This document shows, piece by piece, positions 53,113-63,639 of a DNA stretch of 64,000 bases. Made by a program: the position numbers and the translations under genes. The notes below the pieces were generated by a model. It did not search any database and had not been told where the DNA came from. It worked only from the letters and a program-made list of their open reading frames with translations. Each line of letters opens with the position of its first letter. Positions within the stretch are counted from its first letter, which is position 1. The stretch is from Isochrysis galbana (lineage: Eukaryota > Haptophyta > Isochrysidales > Isochrysidaceae): assembly GCA_018136815.1 (NCBI GenBank), contig CM030931.1:3091801-3155800 (forward strand). The letters are read 5' to 3'.

Positions 53113-54372
53113 CAAAGTTTCGCGAGCTAATTCTTTCATGGTCACGAGTATGAACGTCTGCAATGCGCCGATTTTTCAGCACTGGACAATGAGTTTTTTT
53201 TTAGTGGTATTTCTTCGTCGGAGCAACCTCACTTATGCCATGATCATGCAAGTGTTTGGGCTCCTCAAACTTTAGGTCTGACGATAGTCTTGCCCCAAGT
53301 CCAAGTAGTTTTAGGATAGTATTCTGCATTCTTGTCGCAATGACACGACTTTTCACGACGAGTGACGAGTGAGAAAAATCTTAACAAACTAGCCGCTACC
53401 GCTACTTGCTACTTGCACGGCGCGAGGCAGAGTGCAGAGTGCTGATGATACTCCTATCTACCCGCCCTACCCGCCCGCATCCCCCCTTCCCTTGCGGCCG
53501 TGCGGCAACTTCCAATACCCATTAAGGCCCTCTTCAGCATACGCATACGGCTCGGGGGGGGGGGGTTGAGGCTTAGGGGGAATGGCTATGCTGCGCCGAG
53601 CGCCGAATCCCTGGCGCGAGCTGTCGCTCATCTTCCTCTTGTGTCGACAGGCTGTCCCGTGTTCGGTCCCTTGGTGCCTAGGCTTACGGAGGTTCTTGTG
53701 CAAGGGCTCGTCTCTAGACCATCTCACTCACGTACGGCTGTGAGCTAGGGGAGAGAGATAGTCAGGGACAATCTCAAGTTGCAAATCGTATCGCATTCGA
53801 GGACTTAGAATTAGAAAAAAGGCGATTTATTCAGTTTACTGGCCTCACAACAAAGTTGTACTTGGATACAAGAAATTGTGGCACCCACGCACAACATGCA
53901 ACATGCCGCTCGGATGCGGGCAACAACTGCACCGATCTCAACCACAACGGCACAATCAAGACCTCACAATTTCTTAGAGCACTGGTACCTGATCTTGGCT
54001 CGCTCCGCAGCGCCAGCCACTCTTTCTAGTCACTCTCTCTGCGGTCGTGTGGGGCCGCCTTGACCGCCGGCCTACGTGCGAGGTAAGCGAGTGGTGCCGC
54101 CATAAGCACACGGGTCAGTGCCCCCAGCGCGAGCTGCATCGGCATGCAGCCATGCGGCGAATCAGCCGAGCGCCGTGAGCCCTTGGACACAAAGCACAGG
54201 AAGGAACATAAGTGTAGGCGGGGGACCCTCTGTACCTACATTCAAAGGTGTCACGGTCTGCGACGTCCGGAGCCGATCGCGCGATAATCTCGCGCGATCT
54301 CAAGCAACGCAGGCTCGTGGTGAGATAGATGCCCGCCGTGCCCGCAGCAAACCCAACCACCTAGGCAAAGGG
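53113..54372. other. Interior of the TIR-bounded region, unassigned
   Basis: 53113-53460 is of lower GC with no frame. 53480-53750 has open frames on both strands (plus: VSTGCPVFGPLVPRLTEVLV) whose origin I cannot name. A 12-base G run is at 53555-53566. Confidence 0.3.
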
Positions 54373-54820
54373 AATGGTGCCGTGGGCACCGATCGGTGCC
54401 CACGGCACCATTTGGAGGAGGCAATACGGGCCACGGCTCCAGGTGCGCTAGTGATTCAGCGCGGCGGCTCTGGCGCCGGCTCGCTCTTTCTCGCGCCAGT
54501 CGCACTGTCAGCACGAGCTCATCAGGCCCCTTGTGACCATGCGTACCATGCCTGTGTGATGAAGGTTGGAAATGGTGCCGTGAGTACCAAGGGGGGGACC
54601 TTGGTGCCCACGGCACCACTCGTACCAGCAGCCACGGCTCCGGCCGCGCAGGCGGTCGAGCGCGGTGCCTCGGCACTTATGGCATAACAACACGCCAAGT
54701 GCAACGTTCACAGCGGCAGCGCCAGCGCCCATCCCACTTGAATATTTTGCCTGCGGGGCAAAGGGAAGAAACGGTGCCGTGAGTACCTAAGGGGAGTCTC
54801 GGTACCCGCAGCATCACTCA
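54373..54820. repeat. Three hairpin repeats spaced about 200 bases
   Basis: A perfect 40-bp palindrome at 54373-54412 has half-site AATGGTGCCGTGGGCACCGA. Related imperfect hairpins lie at 54571-54619 and 54771-54820, each beginning GGTGCCGTGAGTACC. The centre-to-centre spacing is 198-200 bases, suggesting three divergent ~200-bp tandem units. Confidence 0.85.
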
Positions 54821-55508
54821 CAAGAGGCGGCTCGGGCCGCGGATCCGAGCGCGACGGTGTCCGATCTCAGCACCTTGAACTCTGAAATGCTGGCTGACGC
54901 GCCTTCTTTGAGCTGCGCGGGAATCGAAGGGAATGTTAGTTTGTATGGAGAGGAACGGCCTGGCCAGCATGCGAACATATGGGCATGATGCAAGATGAAT
55001 GTGCTGGGTTCGGAGTGCTCGGGCGCGGGCGTGCAAGGTGAGGGGGGCAGCGCACTGGTGTGATAAGCCGCTCCACGCGCGTCGGAGCGCGTCGGGTCAC
55101 CAAGATCGGCCGCCATGGCCACCTAACACATCGGGGGTCAAAAGGGGTTCAAACGACAACACTCAGGCGCCCACCAGCAGAGCTCGGCTCAATCGGCGGG
55201 CGAACGTGATGTTCGACCCGCAGAGCCATCTCCTAGGCCAAGCTGATCGCGCAAGTCGCGAGCGAGCCTGCAACACCCCACCACACGCCCACAGGAGCGT
55301 GGTGAAGATCGACCACCTCGAGCGAGGCGGACGCCATCCCTCAGCTCCGCAGACAAGAAGCGGCAGAGGAATTCTTCGCCCTCCCTCACGAAAAAAATAC
55401 TCGCTTCTAGGAAGGATGGAAGGGGTTTTCTTTTTCTTCCCCTCCCCACCCCTAGTCACACCGTGGGGGCAGGCAGCCCATAGATGAGCTGCTGGGCTCT
55501 TCCCTTGA
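54821..55508. other. Interior of the TIR-bounded region, unassigned
   Basis: Open frames on both strands without recognisable domains. Confidence 0.3.
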
Positions 55509-55694
55509 GTGGTCGACCATCGAGGAGATGGATGGCCGTGCGAAAAGCCTGCGGGCCAAGGCATATGTCTGTTCTGCGGCCACAAGTACGTGGGGGGACC
55601 CATGAACATTCGGCAACACTTGGACAAGCTTCTCCTGCCACCCTGCCCAAGCCTCAAGCCCCCCCCCTCCCCCCCGGGGGGGGGTGTTTCTTAG
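55509..55694 (+). pseudogene. BED-type zinc-finger fragment of a transposase
   Basis: The plus frame gives CEKPAGQGICLFCGHKYVGG and PMNIRQHLDKLLLP: a C-x2-C...H-x4-7-H/C finger with the aromatic and Asn/His pattern typical of BED fingers at the N-termini of hAT transposases. It runs into a C-rich tract and the right terminal repeat. No catalytic domain follows. Confidence 0.4.
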
Positions 55695-55817
55695 GCTGGG
55701 TTTCTTAGCTGGGGATCGAGCCTGAGGCTCGACCCCCAGTTTCTTAGCGAGTCGGCGGCCAAAATCATGTTAAGCTTTCTTAATGGTAGGGTTTCTTAAT
55801 GGTGCACCCATACTGTA

Positions 55818-56560
55818 TACACACATGGGAATTATGTAGATGTAGGGCCGGGAGAGAAACTTTTGCGGGGTTGCATGGGGTTGGGTTGAAGTGGGTGGGC
55901 GAATCTGGGCCACACATGATCATGTATACATTGAGTATTGTTGTATGATTGGCTAGTGGCTAGAGGCTTCGAGGTGGTTCGGGAGTTGAGAGCCTTGAGA
56001 GCTGGTCCTCTCTCTCTCCGCCCTTTTTATTAAAGCCCCCGTCCCCTTTCCCTGTTGAGCCGGAGCACGGCTCATGACTTATTTCATATTTGGCTAGCCA
56101 CTAGCAAGACGCCAGCGCCACACCAAGACCAGGTGGCATCGTGGCATCTGAGTGTCTGATGTCTGAGCGCTGAGCACCGCCGACGGATCACCGATCACCG
56201 CGGGGCGAACGCGAACAAATGAATGTGGAATGTGGTTGTGCGGTTTGGGAGGTCATGGTGGTGGACTGGTTTGTTGGTTCCTCAAACATCTTAGAGGGTG
56301 AATGTCCATACAACTAAGCCTGTCTGCCATAAGCAGGGGAGGTTAGCTGACGTGCGGTTATTTCTCACGGACAAATAATGCTAAATTCTAGCAGACATAG
56401 TCTATGATTACAGTGATGCGCCCTCGTCCTCTCGTCCATCGTCCGTTGTCCTTGGACCTCCAAAAAATAAAAAGCTCACCCAGCTCGGTCCGGGGGAGCT
56501 CGAGCTTGATGAGAAGGTTCGCCGACACTTCTTCAGTCTCTCCCCTCTGGGCTAACCTCC
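55818..56560. other. Intergenic region upstream of the PDZ gene
   Basis: No gene recognised. Confidence 0.3.
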
Positions 56561-56748
56561 CCCCCCCCCCTCCCCTTCCCCCCCGCGCCGCCCTCGCTTC
56601 GCGCTCGCCCCCTCTCTCCGCCCCTCCCCGCCCCTCCCCCTCCTCTCCGCTTCTCCCCTTCCTCCCCCCCTTCTCTTTCCTTCCGCCTCCCTCTCGCAAT
56701 CCTCTTCTCGCTGACCCCCCCCACCCCCACCCCCACCCCCCCACGAGC
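56561..56748. repeat. C/CT-rich tract before the PDZ gene start
   Basis: Almost pure C/T from about 56550 to 56740, ending 9 bases before the ATG. Confidence 0.85.
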
Positions 56749-57699
56749 ATGCTTACCCTCGCCGTGCTCGCGCTGCTGCCCGCCGCCGCCGCCTTCAGCG
56801 CGCCGATGGCCGCGCCGCTCAGGCGGGTACAGGTCGCACCGGCCGGGGCCAACGTCCAGATGATCAACCTTTTCGGCAACTCCGGTGTGTGGGCCTCAGG
56901 CTGCGGCTCCACCAGCTGCAGAGCGGAGTGCGCTGTCAGACAGCCGCCCCGTGTACTTTTCTGCCCCTGCAGCGCATCTGTATGAGAGGGTTGTTAGCTA
57001 AGGTGCTGGCTACGGACCGCATCACCCTGCCGCGGTTCGGGCACGCGCGTCGGCTCGGCACGCACAGGTTTCCAGACTGGCGCTGTTGTCTGAAATGCGG
57101 CCTCTGCCATTTGTCTTTGCAGAACAGAGCAAGAAGCAGCGTGATGCGCTGAGTCTGCGTGACGCTCCGGCTGGTTCGCGGCGGGTCTCCTTCAGGAAGC
57201 CCAATCAGGCCACTACTGGCCTCACACTTGGTCTCAAATTTAGGGAGTCCTTCGGCAAGGCAGTGTACATTGACCAAATCCTTCCAAACACTGAGGCTGC
57301 ACGCTTGGAGAAGGCGGGAAAGTTGAAGAAGGGCGATGAGGTCGTCATGGTCTCGGCCACCTTCGGCAATGAGATGTGGTCTGCCCGTGGTATTGGCAAG
57401 TGAGTGCTGCATGCCGACGACGGATAGGCACGGGAGAGCTGTTGCGCCGACATCTCCTGTGCTCACGCCGCGGCACTGACCTCAGGTACCGTCTCGAGAA
57501 ATCTATTGCTGTCCGTCAGGGCATGACGATCGACTTCGTACTCGAGAGCTCGGATGACCAGAACAAGGCGGCGCGGAAGAAGGAGGCAGAGCGCGCGAAG
57601 GCGGAGGCTGAGAAGATGTCACGTCTACAGGCCCAGCTGACAAAGGAAGTCGAGGAGGACAAGAAGGAGTTCTCGCAGAATCCCTTCAAATTTTGGTAA
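56749..57699 (+). CDS. Plastid-targeted PDZ-domain protein, 208 aa
   Basis: Three exons, 56749-56884, 57123-57399 and 57486-57699, with GT-AG introns of 238 and 86 bases that keep the frame. The N-terminus MLTLAVLALLPAAAAFSAPM is a signal peptide followed by an AFxxP-type plastid motif, as in red-lineage secondary plastids. Residues ~75-150 form a PDZ fold: GLTLGLKFRESFGKAVYIDQ, ILPNTEAARL, GKLKKGDEVVMVSATF and MTIDFVLESS. The C-terminus is a charged helix ending QNPFKFW. PDZ domains bind C-terminal peptides, so a scaffold or protease-adaptor role in the plastid is likely; no catalytic domain is attached. Homologous short PDZ proteins occur in algal plastids. Confidence 0.88.
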
Positions 57700-58185
57700 T
57701 TTACATGCGCAGACGATCGATTCTACAGCTTTGCTGCGCATTCCGGCATCAAAGGCACGCTACTGTTGTGACAGCTCATAATGCGTGGCTGTGGGAAGGC
57801 ACAATCTGATTTTAGGCGTTGATAGTGGGGCTGTTTCTCGATGGTTTGGGCGATATCTCGCGCAAATGCGGCATGCTATGCCATGGAAATACCGTGCATG
57901 ACCGCCACGTTATTCTCGATTACCTCTTGCTGCTCGTGCATGCCTGAATCGAGCGCCCTCTTGTGCCGTTTCCTTGTCGCGTGAGGCGGGCGGTTAGGAC
58001 ATGTGTCAGCGTCATATATCAATCTTTGTGCCACATGCACACGTTCACGCTTCCCTGAATGTGAGCGTGTGAGCACTTGCACATGCAATCCACAAATTGC
58101 GATGCGTGCCGGTGGACCCCCCGCACTCCACATTGAGATAAAACTCTTGAGGACGCCACTAATGCCGCCAGCCTACCACACATTG
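57700..58185. other. 3' flank of the PDZ gene
   Basis: No feature recognised. Confidence 0.3.
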
Positions 58186-58412
58186 CTAGGAAATCGCCGA
58201 CAGCACACCCCGGTTGTCAAGCCCGTCGTCAGGTGTGAGGTGTGCCATGGCTCCATGTCCACGGTTCACGGGACCTAACACGTCGTCCGGGCGCGGACGC
58301 TTTGGTGACAGCGGCGTGTCCATGGGCACATCGCCCGCACTGGCGGCTATGACGGCAAGAGAGGAGGGAGTCGGCGCGCGCTCCATGCCCCTATCGTTTT
58401 AGCGATAGTTTG
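58186..58412 (-). pseudogene. LINE-type ORF1 start (MERA) with hairpin
   Basis: ATG 58386 opens MERAPTPSSLAVIAASAGDV, then PMDTPLSPKRPRPDDVLG, and stops at 58186. Upstream on the minus strand CTATCG-CTAAAA-CGATAG (58394-58411) forms a 6-bp stem 8 bases before the ATG. It is the third copy with the MERA start. Confidence 0.55.
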
Positions 58413-58534
58413 ACATCACGACAGCCGACAACCAAAAAAAAAACGAATGTTTCACAACACAACAGCACAGGCTTGTGACATCACATGCACAGCGAGTAAC
58501 ACCTTAAACGCCAAGCATACGGCGGCGCTAGAAA

Positions 58535-58750
58535 CTAGAAAGTATTCGCAATTGGCGCCCCTACCTGTGGGGCCGCCACATTCGCCTCGTTATTGATCAC
58601 CAAGCGCTTCGATGGCTTCACACCGGTGAGACCGCCGACCGGTGTACCCGGACCATTTAGTCCGAACACCAGCGACAAGGGGGGCTGACCACCGCCGTGC
58701 TCTCGCTGGAGCGCGACGAAGGTCGGCCTGTCAGGCGGGTCGGTCGCCAT
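58535..58750 (-). CDS. Unknown 71-aa ORF, possibly repeat-derived
   Basis: ATG 58750 opens MATDPPDRPTFVALQREHGG, then SLVFGLNGPGTPVGGLTG, ending APIANTF. Composition is normal but no motif is recognised. It lies between two retroelement pieces and may be one itself. Confidence 0.25.
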   Translation of the reverse strand: MATDPPDRPTFVALQREHGGGQPPLSLVFGLNGPGTPVGGLTGVKPSKRLVINNEANVAAPQVGAPIANTF

Positions 58751-58907
58751 CGCTCTGCCTCAGATTCGGATTAGAGCGGGGAGAGAGACGAGGGGAAATC
58801 TCTTCCCCCGGTCCGACAAAAATGGTGGGCCTCCGGATCAACAAGAGTTTTTTTTAACCCACTCTCCCCCACCTCTACTTCGGCTGTGGCAACGCTTCCA
58901 ATACGCA

Positions 58908-59140
58908 TCAGTTACGTGAGAAAAGTCGTGGGACGAGAGTCGGAAAGTTTACAGGGTGTCCGTGTCCGTCGTCTTGTCGTCAGTCGTTCATCCGTCATCC
59001 GTCGCTCTGTCGCTCTCGCTCTCGTCGTCTCGCGCTCGTCTAAGTCGTTCCCTTCGCCGTGCCTGCCGCCGGTACGGCTCCCTCCTCATTGCCCTTAGAC
59101 CCAATGGGTCTTCACAATTCGTCAAGGTCACCAGCAAAGA
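58908..59140 (+). mobile_element. Deleted copy of the 9296-type retroelement 5' region
   Basis: GTTACGTGAGAAAAGTCGTG, GTCAGTCGTTCATCCGTCAT and CTCCCTCCTCATTGCCCTTA match 9308-9420 and 9640-9690, with the intervening ~215 bases absent. Confidence 0.75.
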
Positions 59141-59678
59141 GCCCCTTTTGGTGCGTCAATCGGCCCCAACTCGGTCGCCGATATTGATGGCTACGCAGGG
59201 ACGCGCCTAGCCTACTTAGTATTAAGCACAGTAGTAGGAGAGAAAGAGAGGGAGACCGGTAGGAAGCAGATGAAGGGGCCATTTGTAACACAGGGCTTCT
59301 GACACTAGCCACTACCCTGGCTGGGGGTATGCAAGACTCGGCGGCTGATTCTAGTGCCCGCTTACGCTAGCCCTAGCCCGCTCAGCCTCGCGCTCAAGCA
59401 GCCGAGCACTTGCGGCGAGCTCCGAGAGCCACCTTCAAGAATTTTTTTTACGGCGTGCTCCGAGATAAGTGCAAGGTGGATGGGCGATCACGAGGTCCCA
59501 ACCCAACCAAGTCTTGGTTGGATGTCACTGGGTTCCGCATGTGCGTGTGCATTAAAAATGATACCATTTTGCACTTGATCCACACGCTATAATAGCTCTC
59601 ACGCGGAGCCATTCACCACGCTAGCGAGTCGTTGCTGCCGCCAGCGCGGCATTGACTATTGCGGTGCGCATTGCGGCG
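59141..59678. other. Intergenic region
   Basis: No gene recognised. Confidence 0.3.
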
Positions 59679-61141
59679 TCACGATGTGTGCTCCTTGCCA
59701 TCGATGATGGATGTCGCACGCTTCTTTAAACCCATGGCCGCAGTACCCTCCTCCTCGCGTCGTCTTATGTCTCCGATCGTCTTGTCTTCCTTCGACACAT
59801 CTCCACCTACATGCCACGGGTACCTCTCGGCAATGATATTGTCGGCCGCTGCAATCTGCTCTAGCATAGGCTGCAGACGCTCGCAGCAATTGTCTGCTCG
59901 CAAGATCAATTCACGTCGCGCATCTGGATCATCGAGAATAGGATGCTTTTCGCGATACGTTCGCATCTCCCTACCCTCCTCACGTTTCACTGCTCGAAGC
60001 TCGCTCTGCGTCTCCGCTTTCAGTGCCGCCTCGTGCTCGGGTCTCGTCCGCTGGATGGCAGACAGCACGGTCCTCTCCGCAACCTCGGGGGCTGCCCAAT
60101 CTACAGGAACCCACTCAAAATCTCGTTCAGAACGAAACCACTTTGTCTGTTGTTGTGCGTACCGGCGGGAGGCCGCAGCGAAAGAGTGCACGAAGTTGGC
60201 GAGGGCATCTTCGTCGCTTGGACTGTAGCGGGGTCGGAGAAGGTAGTCGAGCGTCTGGCGATATCCTATGGAGCGTCCGGCTGGATGTGAAGGAAGCAGT
60301 GTTCCCGACAAGAGTAGGTTTGTGACCTCATCTAGAAGTCCGGCACTGAAAACAACGGGAGGAAAAAGAGGCCTAAACAACGTGAGAGGCAAGGGAAGGG
60401 TGCGCTGGCGAACGCTTCATGCAGTCGCCGAGCCATCTGGGATGATGCTCCGCACGTTAGCATATCGTTACAGCGAGCGTCGATCCGTCGGCACAATGGA
60501 ACCCGTGGAGCGGTCAAGAAGAAGCAGCGCATGTCGAGCGATGCTCTAAGTGCATCAAGGACATCATCCTCCCGAGCTGGAATGCTAGCCACTTGCGAGT
60601 TGGTCTGTATCGCAATGACCAGAGCGCGGTGCAAGCGATACCAGTCATTCCGTGACAATTGATCGGCACGTTCTGGATCCAATGCACGCAATCGGTCTAG
60701 GCCAGATTCCCAGTCGCCCGTCTCCTGATACTCTCTGAGCTGCTCGTGTGCTGTGATCGACACTGCAGGATCAGCTCGAGGTGCTGTTGGGCGCCCCTGC
60801 ACGAACCAGCGCAGGTACATGCTGGTGCCACCGACGAGGACGGGAGTCTTCCCTCGTGCGAGGATCGAATCAACCGCCAGCAGAGCGTCCTGATAGAAGC
60901 GTCCCGCAGTGTACTCATCCTGAAGGTTAGCGACATCGACGAGATGGTGCGGCACGCGGGCCTGTTCCTCTGCGGATGGCTTGTTGGCGCCGATGTGTAG
61001 CCCACGGTAGACCTGGACCGAGTCGACTGAGATGAGCTCTCCAGGCAATAGCTCGCACAGCCGCATGCCGAGCGACGACTTGCCGACCGCAGTGGGGCCG
61101 GCGAGGACGACGACGCGCCGTCCGGCGGTGCCGAGCGTCAT
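59679..61141 (-). CDS. tRNA dimethylallyltransferase (MiaA/MOD5 type)
   Basis: Two exons, 61141-60456 and 60345-59679, 450 residues. The 110-base GT-AG intron joins NDML to TAGLLDEVTNLL in frame. The enzyme transfers a dimethylallyl group to A37 of tRNAs reading U-initial codons. Motifs: P-loop LAGPTAVGKSS (residues 15-22), LISVDSVQVYRGLHIGANKP with the catalytic-site Asp, PHHLVDVANLQDEYTAGRFY, VLVGGTSMYLRWFVQG and RSIGYRQTLDYL. The last ~170 residues (RDFEWVPVDWAAPEVAERTV onward) are a charged, mostly helical extension without the matrin-type zinc finger of animal or fungal MOD5. ATG 61141 (MTLGTAGRRVVVLAGPT) follows a poly-C tract; the upstream frame is low-complexity. No obvious transit peptide is seen. 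Confidence 0.92.
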
Positions 61142-61462
61142 CTTGCCGTGGGGCGGCAGGGCGGCAGATACCGGAGGGGAGGACGAGTGAGAAGGGGGGG
61201 AGGGGGGGGGGGAGAGGGAGAGGGGGAGGGGGAGGGAGGCAGTTGGTTTTGCCCGGCGAAGAGCTCCTCCCACAAGAAAACCTTTTCGCCCCCGCGGAGC
61301 TCGTCCGCGGGCTGCTCCCCCTCCCGCCCCCCCCCCCCCCCGGGAAGCTGAAATTGATCTCAGGGTGAGGCAGCAGCCCCGCCGCGGCCCTTCCCTCTCT
61401 TTGTGCCCTCGGCTCTGTCGTCGGCGAGAGCTGACGCGCGCCGTGCATCGCTTTCAGAGACA
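61142..61462. promoter_or_regulatory. Shared upstream region of MiaA and the small plastid gene
   Basis: A 321-base gap separates the two divergent start codons. It holds G/GA tracts at 61193-61240 and a C run at 61325-61341. It must contain both promoters; no TATA box is visible. Confidence 0.5.
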
Positions 61463-61869
61463 ATGATGCAGCGTGTCCTTTTCCTCTTCGTCGCCATGCT
61501 CTGCGTGGCCAACGCCCTTGTGCAGTCGGGCCTCGCAATGAAGAGTGCGCTGCCTGTCTGACACGTGCAGACGTGGGAAATCCCAGATTGAGCCAGCTAG
61601 CGCAGCGTTTTCCGGGTGACATTACTCATTACCTCCGCTCCGCATCTGCTCACACCTTAGACTCGAAGATTGCTGCCCCGGCCGCTCGTGCTGTCGCCCC
61701 GAACATGGTTGTCGAGGAATCTGCTGATGCGGTCATCGCGGCTGCGTCAACTGTGGGCATGATGGTCGCCGCCAGCGCGAGCGACTTCGGTGGATACACC
61801 ATCCCGATCATTGGCCTTGGACTTATTGGCGCGACCATTGCCCTCCTCGCCGGTCCGGTTGAGGACTAA
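61463..61869 (+). CDS. Small plastid-type membrane protein, 96 aa
   Basis: Two exons, 61463-61544 and 61661-61869, joined by a 116-base GT-AG intron (AAG A|GTGCGC ... CTTAG|AC) in frame. The N-terminus MMQRVLFLFVAMLCVANALV is a signal peptide. A Ala-rich linker (NSKIAAPAARAVAPNMVVEE) follows, and a C-terminal membrane helix FGGYTIPIIGLGLIGATIAL ending in LAGPVED. The build is that of small nucleus-encoded thylakoid proteins of red-lineage algae. I do not recognise the family. It is unlike PsbW or PsbX as I know them. Confidence 0.7.
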
Positions 61870-62972
61870 GCTGTCCTGTAGTGCTGATGCCCACCTACGC
61901 TGATTTCGGGTTGGTTGTATCGGCAGGCAATGCCTGCCCTCTCCTTGCCTCTGCTTCTTGCAGCGCTGTGGTTCGTCGCGGCGCAGCCTAGATACCTCTG
62001 CGGATAGCGAAGATATGCCGTCATCCTGCTGCATCGACGTCCTCGCGTTGTCGCGTGCGAGGGCGAGGGTAACTTGGATGTCAAATTCAGGTTCATTATT
62101 TGTTATCATTAGCCATCAGCCGACGTCATAATCACCTGCTGCACTTTCCTGCATTCCACCTTGCGATGCACGTATGCACTCGTATGCCCTGCTAGATATT
62201 AGGAGTGCCAATGTGGAACACACCTCCGCATTTCACTCCTAAGCTGCCCCTCATCAATGGGGGATGTAGCCAACGTGAACGAACGATAGTGGTAGCCTGG
62301 TCCTGATCACTCACACTCACTCTTTCAGCCACTCTTTCCCATCTCCCTTGGATTCTCCAAGGACCAGGGATTTCCAGCCCCAGCTCCTACCTACCCCAAC
62401 ACCTGGACCTGCAGCCCCCCTCCCTCGCGAATGTCGAATGCCCTCTCGCCCCAGGAAGGGATAATGGCATTATATTAAGCTAATGGATAAAATGGCGTCG
62501 GTGAGTGACCTCCCCACCCCCCACCCCCTGTCCATGTCCCCATGTGCCCCTGTCCCCTGTGTTGCCTCCTTCTTGCCAGCGCCGCGCGTGGCTGGCTGCT
62601 TGCCCTTGTGGTCATGCCTCATGCCTCATGCCGGGCCGCGTCGGCGTACAATGGTGGTGGGTGGTGGGTGGTGGGGCAGAAGACAGAGACAGAAGACAGA
62701 GGACTTGTAACAATTAACCTTAATAGTCTCACCACACACGCGGCCGTGGACCCTCTACTTTCTACTTTCTACTCACGCAGCAAACTTTCTACACCCCCTC
62801 TCTCCCGGCCGCTTTCTTTCCCCCCCCGCCATCAGGCGACTCCCCCCGTGCACTACTAGGGGGATAGGGGAAAAGGGCTTAGATATATATGGTCGGTGGC
62901 CCGCGCCCCCCCCCCGGTGACCCGGTGATCCGTTCCCCCCTTCCTCCTATGCCTACCGGGCTGGCGGCGTCC
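61870..62972. other. Intergenic region
   Basis: No supported gene. GGTGGTGGGTGGTGGGTGGTGG near 62651-62672 is low-complexity. Confidence 0.3.
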
Positions 62973-63488
62973 TCAGTCCCGACTTCTCCTGTAAACAGGT
63001 GCGGGACTTACATATTTTCCGGTGAGCGGAGCCCTCGCTCCGCCCACGGCGGCAGGCGCGGCTGAAGAGACGACTTCGGAGACGCTGACGGCCTGAAGCC
63101 CGTCAGCAGAGGAAGGCGGGCAGGCGGGCTTGAGCGAGGGCGAGGACGGCGGCGAGAGCGACATCGAGCGAGTGGCGAGAGGCGAGGGTGAATGAGAGGA
63201 GGGCTGTGATGGCAGGGGCTGGCGAGGAGAGGCGAGGTTGTAGGGTACGAGTGTTACGAGAGCGAGAGCGACGAGGTGCACGAGAGGAGAGGACGGAGGA
63301 CCGTACGGATGCGCGCCGAGTCGCCACCATCGTGAGGAAGACGAGGGCGAGGAGAGAGCTGGAGGGTGAGCGAGGAGGGAGGAGGGAGACAGGCAGTATA
63401 GGAGCCTTCTCTCTCTGGTAGGTCGATGAGAGGGGGAGGGGGAGAGGGGGGAGGGGACCCCGGGGGGGGGGGGAGAGAGAGAGATCAA
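62973..63488 (-). pseudogene. Retroelement 5' region and ORF start, inverted copy of the 9296 type
   Basis: On the minus strand the leader (about 63300-63230) and peptide SMSLSPPSSPSLKPACPPSS, ADGLQAVSVSEVVSSAAPAA match the plus-strand ORF at 9517 (SADGLQPVSTSELVSSAAPA) almost residue for residue. It is truncated after about 62973. Confidence 0.7.
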
Positions 63489-63639
63489 AAGACCAGACAG
63501 CTGTTTACGTTAATGTTCTCGTCATATACTGTAATAATCCACCGGTTCCAGGGGGGTGCCCCCAGGGTTCCCGCCCGTCCTCCGCGCCCAGAGTTCCCCC
63601 GCGGAAAGAGTGAACGCACGGCGTGCACCTTCCTGGAAG

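Noticed and set aside
53480-53750. Possible group II intron or mitochondrial/plastid-derived insert (plus peptide VSTGCPVFGPLVPRLTEVLV, minus GAGCCGTATGCGTATG)
   Set aside because: A few bases recall group II intron domain V, but no second strand of that hairpin, no AGC triad in place and no intron-encoded protein could be found.
54118-54687. 189-codon plus frame
   Set aside because: It runs across the GGTGCCGTG hairpin repeats and has no domain. It looks like chance in GC-rich sequence.
62483-62859. Plus frames beginning MDKMASVSDLPTPHPLS
   Set aside because: Repetitive CCCC/TGGTGG-driven composition with no domain.
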